Below are positions 58,106-64,000 of a stretch of 64,000 nucleotides of DNA, in pieces. Under the pieces are notes generated by a model. The model had not been told where the DNA came from and made no database searches. It was given only the letters and a program-made list of their open reading frames with translations. The DNA is from Pectinophora gossypiella (Eukaryota > Arthropoda > Insecta > Lepidoptera > Gelechiidae), in assembly GCF_024362695.1 (NCBI RefSeq), contig NC_065426.1:1860001-1924000 (forward strand), given 5' to 3'. The translations under genes were made by a program, and so were the position numbers. Within the stretch, counting starts at the first letter, position 1. Each line of letters starts with the position of its first letter.

Positions 58106-59735
58106 AGATAAGATCGTTTTTAAGGCGTCCAGTCCTCTTAATGCCTAAATAAAACTGAATTTCCATACGATATCAACTCTTACATACTCTACTGAGAGAC
58201 TTGAGCAGTCCTGAGAAATTGTAATCACCAACCAAGGAAAAATAAGTTAGGTCAAAAAGAAATACTTAATGAAACTTAAGAATTTAGGTGCTAATAACCA
58301 GTCTACCTAAAACTTCATTTTTAAAAAGCAATTTAAAACCCGTTTCTTTTTTAAATTTAATTACACAGAGCAGTGAGCAAAAATTTTAAGAACTCTTTTT
58401 TTTTTTCTTTTTTCTGGTATTTTTTTTCGCATCCCAATGCCTGTCAGATGAAAGTTTTAAATGTTTAAATGTATGTGTTTCAGATAACTTGATTTAAGGC
58501 TGTGCACCTAACGAATGTTTTTTTTTTCTTTTCCGATTAGTCAGATAAACGGTTTGGGTGAACGCGAATTAAAAAGACGCCTCTGGCCAAATATGCGGGC
58601 AGATGGGGGATAACATTATTTTTAATTGCTGTTGAATGTTTGAGTTCATTACTATTTTTTATCGGGTTATACTTGTATGTAAAATATATATAAAATAAAA
58701 ATAAACTAAAACAACAACAACAAAAAAACTTGTTTTTTCATATAGTTTCTTTTTTATTTAAAAACATTAATATAGTTACATAGTCTATATATTGTGTGTA
58801 CTTTTAGGCTTTCCTTTATCGATCAAGGTCGTAACGGCAGATATAAAGCATAAGTACCTACTAACTCTCCTAAGATGTTATACTGTGAAAAAAAAGAAAA
58901 AAAAATAGAAAAAAAATGAATTTACCGCACTGGCTCTATACCTTGGTGGCATCTGTCTAGTCATTAGAACCCTAAGGTTCTAAAAAGAAAGACATAAACG
59001 GAATCAAAAATCGAACGCTTACATTTTATTTTTATTAATTTTACACCTTTTTCCAGGAAAAGTAAATAACCCAGGTATTTTAAAATTTCAGTTACTCGGA
59101 AAAAATCGATACGCAAAGGAAATAAGATATTCAGCCTGCCATAATTTAATTAAACACAGACAGAAGAAATAAATTACTTGGTTTTAACATGATGCTAAGT
59201 TACGCCCAAAGTTGATTTATCTTCGATTTATATAAATGGATAAATGTTTGATTTATCGTAAGTTTTGTAAGAAATTGTTATGTAATTTTCAATACTTGAT
59301 TTAAGAAATGTAATATAAATGTAGTAATTTAACAATAAATATATTAATGACAGAATTGGCATAAAATTAAAAAGTACTAATATATTTTTTTCAACATGCT
59401 TGTTTTTGATTTATTTATTTTTTTTGGGCACAAAAAACTTTACCCATTTTCGCCTTCAATGCAGGTATTTACACATACCTAATTTATATTATACCTAAAA
59501 AAATATCAATAAGTAGTATTTTAGATAACGTAACATTAGAAAATTAGACACGAAAAATTACCCCTTTGCCCATCAGTAGATTAAAATAGGCCAAATTATT
59601 GTTTTTTTTTTACCATTGAATTTGAAATTAATGTTTTTTTTTTCGTTACGTATGAGTCTTACACGAAAAAACTAAATGTTTAGACCACAAAAACATTACC
59701 GATATTTTTTTCTTTGCAAAAGAAAAATCGCCGGA
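58106..59735. other. Repeat-poor AT-rich stretch
   Basis: About 1.6 kb without any family found elsewhere in this window, unlike most of the sequence. Homopolymer A/T runs are frequent. No coding frame. Likely host intergenic DNA upstream of the candidate promoter. Confidence 0.45.
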
Positions 59736-59739
59736 CGCA

Positions 59740-60163
59740 AAGTTGAGTGAGTGAGTGAGTGAGAAAAAGTGAAAAAAAAAGTACGCGACCACTTTTGCCT
59801 AAACCGGTCGTGCCAACTTCACCACTCGTCGTTCACACGAAGGTCAGACTAGCTCGCTCCTACTCGAACGCTGTCAGATGCTCTCACACCGCGAACGTTA
59901 TCGCACGCGTCTCGCCCCACAAAACTTTTACCGTAACCCAAAACCAGCGGGACAAAAACTTGTTTTTCAATAAAACACGTACAAATGTCTTCATGTGCTA
60001 CCTAATTTCGGTTATTTGAGTTCAAAAACGAAAGAATAGTTAGTGTTCCTTCAAAGTTCCAGTAGAAAGTTTCTATGCATTGACAAATAGCTATGCAGTG
60101 TGTGTAATACAATTTTAGTTCTGTGCAGTGCTTGTGATTTGAGCTGGGAGTTTTGACTTTAAG
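59740..60163 (+). promoter_or_regulatory. Candidate host promoter and non-coding first exon
   Basis: A locally GC-enriched, repeat-free block (59790-59950, e.g. CACACCGCGAACGTTATCGC) is followed by GT-rich leader-like sequence with CAGTGTGTGT and CAGTGCTTGTG. It ends in a strong splice donor, TTTAAG|GTAAGTC, with the exon end at 60163. There is no long ORF, so a 5' untranslated exon of a plus-strand gene continuing beyond 60164 is one reading. No TATA box was seen. This is inference from composition and one donor site. Confidence 0.35.
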
Positions 60164-61563
60164 GTAAGTCTAGAGTACATTACTTAAATCTACAAGCTGC
60201 AAAGATAGTTTCAATTGAAAAGCGATAAAAACCGGAACCGTTGCATAAAAACTTGATAGTGCGAAAAAACGAACTTATATCGTTTTACCTCAGACACGTT
60301 TTCGGTTTTGAATAAGTTGTTTGGGCTAAATTGTTGTTTTTTTTTTAGTTGGAATATAGTCTAGGTAAGGTTCTAGTAAGGTTTGCGTGGATAATAATAG
60401 CTTTGGCAAGTCAAAGACCCCGGACAGCTAGGTAATTCAGACAACTAGGTTAGTCAAGAACAACCTACACTGGACTAACATTGTGGAGTATGCTCCAAAC
60501 CCACTGGAATTTAGAGAGTTTTATAAAATAATTCGACTCTTGTAATGTTTAATGGGGTGTGCAGATCCTACCTACTTACTTTCAAGATACCTGCATTATA
60601 CTCAAGTAATATTGATACCTATAATTTATAGAAAAAGCATTACAAAAAGCACAGTATAAATTAACAAATACATTCCATTCAACTACACTTGTAACAACAC
60701 ACACATTATTAAAAATAAATAAATAATAATAATAAAAATCGATAAATAATATTTTTATAAAAATAATGATAATAAAAATTATAAATATATTTTCAATTTA
60801 TTTTTTAATTTCTTTGTTTTACTTTTTTCTTTTGTTTTTTTAATGGAATTTCATAGTGTGCGCTTACCGCAGTGGGGGTTTGTATGTACGCTAGGTATGT
60901 AGGTATATTACTTTTTTATATTAAATTATTTTTAATAATAAGGCTCGGTGATTCGCGCCATAGCTGGGTTACCCAGGATGGAGGTTTCCATCCTCCATCT
61001 TCGAACTTCAATGCCTTAGCTCGTATGTCTACACGTCTTCCAAAGACCTTTGGCTCTGCCTATAGGGCTTACAGGCTATTATGACTTATGACCAGTGATG
61101 TTTGAGGAACGTTTTTTTTTTTTAACGTGACTTATTGTAAAAAGAGCTGTATTACCTAACATTTAGGCAGATACAATAAGAGCACAATAAAGAACAATTT
61201 GAAAAAGAAAAGCGGTCAGTGTCCTTACTATTACACATTAACTAACTGTATTTTTTCTTTTTATAATGTAACTATAACATCTTATTTTTGTACTGTACAA
61301 TTGCAATAAAACTCTTTTGATTTTTTTTTATTAGTTTTTACAACAGGAACATTCTCACTTTGGGAACATTCCCAGGTAGGGCACATCACTGCCTATGACT
61401 GCATTTTTCTTTATAAACATAAATAATCGTACAATAACACACAACATCATTCAATTATAAGAAATATAATTAGGTACATATCTACCTATCTATTTTATAC
61501 AACTCACGTCGTTGCTGTAAAAGTGATGATTCAGGTTTGTTAGTGTTTTTCTATCAAACGCAT
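60164..61563. other. Mostly unassigned, possible intron
   Basis: Contains a degenerate plus-strand SINE family 1 trace at 60465-60520 (TTGTGGAGTATGCTCCAAAC) and a D-type end at 61110-61138 (TTTTTTTTAACGTGACTTAT). A block at 60940-61085 (GGTTACCCAGGATGGAGGTT) is unassigned. Otherwise AT-rich. Confidence 0.4.
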
Positions 61564-61640
61564 TGTACAATACAATACAATACAAAACTCTTTATTGCAC
61601 TTAAAATAAATATTTAAAATAAACAATTATAATCAGTTAG
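61564..61640 (-). repeat. Non-LTR tail family M
   Basis: ACAATACAATACAATACAAA, ACTCTTTATTGCACTTAAAA. Confidence 0.65.
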
Positions 61641-62381
61641 GTAGTACAATTTTTGCATCTACCTAATTTTATTTATTTTATTAACAATTATACAATTACT
61701 AAACATTTCTTAAAATATTGATGTATAATATTTACAGAGATATATCGTTTGTTACTTATTTTAATATATATTATTTTTTAAATAACATAAAATTAAAATT
61801 ATTATAATACAATTACAAATTAAAAATTAATATAATTATAAATTAACAATTCAAGACCTTACGTGTCTAATCGTCAAACAATCCTCCCCGAGTTGTTCCA
61901 GGCGCAAAGGTCTCCATTACACTCGTCGCATTACCACGTTGTGTGGCGATGGACAATCTTTGCACCAAGAAAGAGCCCGCACGCATATCGGACCCATTTT
62001 AATTATATTTTGTTAATTTCGGGATAATGCTAGGAAGATGAATCATAAAAATGTACGGGATTGAAATAGAGTAACATATGACAGATATGTCAAATTCAAA
62101 TACACAAATCCAACTTTCATGTTTCTTCTGCTAGACTCAACGCGTACAAAAATTAATGAAACTCCATTATTATAACAAATGTAGATTCATATCAACGACA
62201 TAATTGTTAACAGTTCTATAATATTATGTAAATAATAGCAGATTTTCCATTAGTTTCACTATAATTTCACATGTAACACTACACACGCTAACTTTCGTTT
62301 TATTTTGCACTCGATTATGTCGTTACACTTCTTTGCTGGACTGAGAATAGAGAAAACTGCTTATGATAACATAACATAAGG
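61641..62381. other. No clear feature
   Basis: AT-rich, with an unassigned GC-richer patch (61855-61990, CAATCCTCCCCGAGTTGTTC). A tiny GGGATAATGCTAGGAAGATG trace of SINE family 4 is at 62022. Confidence 0.35.
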
Positions 62382-62640
62382 TCACGACTATATCCCAATT
62401 GGGGTAGTCAGAGGTACATCATCATCAATTTAAGAGCCACGCTCTAGTCGGTGCAGCATTTTCCATGCTACTTTTTTAGGGAAAAATAGGGTAATGGTTT
62501 CCCTCTTGCCTTCCGCCCCGCAGTACTCTGTCTGACGCAAGTGGGATGGCGCCCAGAGTAGTCTATTACAAAGCTATACTAGGAAAAAAAAGAAAAAAAA
62601 AAAGAAACCAAAAAAAAGTCAGAGGTACATCCATCACAAT
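62382..62640 (-). repeat. SINE family 5 tail split by retroposon N
   Basis: Left CCAATTGGGGTAGTCAGAGG up to TACATC; right GTCAGAGGTACATCCATCAC. The intervening sequence is retroposon N. Confidence 0.75.
62421..62617 (+). mobile_element. Retroposon N with A-rich tail and 14-bp target duplication
   Basis: GTCAGAGGTACATC at 62407-62420 and 62618-62631. The insert runs from AAGAGCCACGCTCTAGTCGG, TTTTTTAGGGAAAAATAGGG, GTACTCTGTCTGACGCAAGT to an A-rich end (62583-62617). The A-tail sets its sense on the plus strand. Confidence 0.85.
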
Positions 62641-62814
62641 ATGAAAAACGGTTTTTTTTAAACTACATTATATTTTTAAATATCCAAAGTACCAATTTAA
62701 GATAAATTAATTACCATTAAGATCTGATAATAGACATAAACGTATCGCTTGTAGTTTGGGAGGAGTAAGGAAATTAAAGTTGCAAACAGTTTCATTAGAT
62801 TTTTTTAGTATAGT
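62641..62814. other. No feature recognised
   Basis: AT-rich spacer. Confidence 0.3.
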
Positions 62815-62945
62815 ATTTAGGGTGGTATTAATAAACTAATCTCAGCTTTGAGACTGCTCTTAAGATCATAACAATGCGACAATTCTTATATAAAAACAGG
62901 AATTTGAGCATGATCTTGAAGGATAGTTCCATATCAAATAGGTAC
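62815..62945 (-). repeat. MITE family J, single copy
   Basis: GGTGGTATTAATAAACTAAT, CTCAGCTTTGAGACTGCTCT, ATATAAAAACAGGAATTTGA, GCATGATCTTGAAGG. Matches one J unit of 53078-53442 in reverse. Confidence 0.65.
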
Positions 62946-62954
62946 AGCATTTTT

Positions 62955-63128
62955 ATTAATAATACCGCCTACATTAACGATATGGCCAAACGTTGATTGA
63001 AATATCATTCAACGTTGACGTTTCAACGATATGGTCAACTTAAGTTGGTTATTTCATGAAATATGACCATTTCATGAAATGGTCGAACACATCATGAAAT
63101 GGCCAATTCTACAATCTGGCCACGACAT
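62955..63128 (-). repeat. Repeat family R
   Basis: ATACCGCCTACATTAACGAT, ATGGCCAAACGTTGATTGAA, TATTTCATGAAATATGACCA, TTTCATGAAATGGTCGAACA, CTGGCCACGACAT. Shows both ends of the family. Confidence 0.65.
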
Positions 63129-63700
63129 ATTTATTGATTTATTTATTATTATTACAAGTTCTTATAGCTAATTTACGCCACTATCCAAAACAGACCCATA
63201 AGAGCGTGTTAACGCGATAAATTGCTTTTAATGCAGTGTTACAGTAGCAACCCAAAAAGACCGAAGGCTGTGATAGGGTTAGCTACAAATTTCGTCTTAA
63301 AACAATGACATAAATATACATATTCAGTAGGTAGACATTACGTAATTTTATTACAAAAAAAAACTTAAAATAGATATTAAAGGATTAGTAATTATTTTAA
63401 AATTATGTAGTTAGTAAATAATGCTAAAGTTAGTAACAGCATTGTAAACAAATTATTTTAAAAGCTCAGAGTAAGCATACATAAAATCATCTAAATCCAT
63501 GTTTAATAGAAACTGTATATATGTAATAATAACAAATACTAACATAGATACTAATAATTAATAATAATACACTAATAATTATTACACTAATAATTATTAT
63601 TTGTATTTTTTTGATATAAGACTTTTGTTACTAACAATTGCTATGAAAAAACACCCGAAATAAATGTTTTTTTTTTTTTTATATACTTAATATGTTTATT
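63129..63700. other. No feature recognised
   Basis: AT-rich sequence with TAATAATTATTA runs near 63555-63600. Confidence 0.35.
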
Positions 63701-63780
63701 GAATCCGTGTCTGTGGTGTCTTAAATAATAAATGTTCCTTTCTTTCTATTCGGTGCGATGTCACTTACACTACATGTATG
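63701..63780 (+). repeat. Retroposon end plus MITE E trace
   Basis: GTGTCTGTGGTGTCTTAAAT, AATAAATGTTCCTTTCTTTC, followed by GTGCGATGTCACTTACACTA, an inner-end sequence of MITE family E. Confidence 0.4.
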
Positions 63781-63963
63781 TATGTAAACTTAGATTATTT
63801 TACTTTAAACTTTATTACACAGCCTTGGAGGCGCATAGCTTAATGCATTTGTTAAATAAACTGACATGCTTATTTCTGCTTAGTCAAGGTTCTCAACTTT
63901 TCAATTTACTTAGAAATCGTCCCGCTTATTTATGAAGGGAATAAGTTTTATATTTGGCATGTA
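63781..63963. other. No feature recognised
   Basis: AT-rich; short frame without domain. Confidence 0.3.
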
Positions 63964-64000
63964 ATTGGTTGGATTTTCTTTTCGGGCTGGAAGGTCAAAA
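63964..64000 (+). repeat. SINE family 4, start of a copy cut by the window edge
   Basis: TTGGTTGGATTTTCTTTTCG, GGCTGGAAGGTCAAAA fits the GGCTGGTTTT...GGTTGGAAGGTCAGAC block of family 4. Confidence 0.5.

Noticed and set aside
59759..60019. 86-codon plus-strand open frame near the candidate promoter
   Set aside because: Composition (MRKSEKKSTRPLLPKPV...) shows no domain, and it ends before the splice donor. Kept as untranslated leader or upstream sequence.
1..64000. CRISPR array or bacterial operon
   Set aside because: No regularly spaced identical repeats with unique spacers. The content is eukaryotic transposable elements throughout.

Overview
This is a repeat-rich, AT-rich piece of an insect nuclear genome, most likely a moth or butterfly. 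The evidence is the mix of short interspersed elements with tRNA-like heads, RTE-like LINE remnants, palindromic miniature transposons and a BEL/Pao LTR retrotransposon. Several repeats (for example the stretches at 33755, 51898 and 32745) look like families I associate with Lepidoptera. I found no confidently identifiable host protein-coding exon. The only long intact reading frame belongs to the BEL/Pao element.

Layout. 1-2285: minisatellite, a LINE C-terminal fragment, a SINE and a palindromic MITE dimer. 2286-9197: a complete minus-strand BEL/Pao element with 271-bp LTRs differing at one base, a 5-bp target duplication (AAAGG) and one uninterrupted 1768-codon gag-protease-RT-RNaseH-integrase frame; it sits inside an older SINE. 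9198-35000: a mosaic of five tRNA-related SINE families, RTE-like LINE ends, a retroposon family with constant 12-bp target duplications (family D), and MITEs, often nested two or three deep. 35692-36166: a 475-bp hAT-like element packed with GAGCG-type motifs. 37775-37845: a perfect 32-bp-arm hairpin. 39439-40400: a 962-bp TA-flanked element that encodes a 71-aa pipsqueak-type helix-turn-helix protein and carries nine copies of a GGGATAGATGCC-like motif. 41900-58100: more SINEs, palindromic MITE dimers and LINE RT remnants. 58100-61500: comparatively repeat-poor, with a possible host promoter and non-coding first exon ending in a splice donor at 60163/60164. 61500-64000: further nested retroposons.

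How the parts relate. The non-autonomous SINEs 1 and 3 end in sequence resembling the 3' end of the RTE-like LINEs whose coding remnants are present here, as expected if those LINEs mobilise them. The MITEs (families E, H, I, J, P, Y, R, plus hAT- and piggyBac-like copies) would need transposases from elsewhere. Only the BEL/Pao element looks able to move by itself. Family letters are labels used only in this report.
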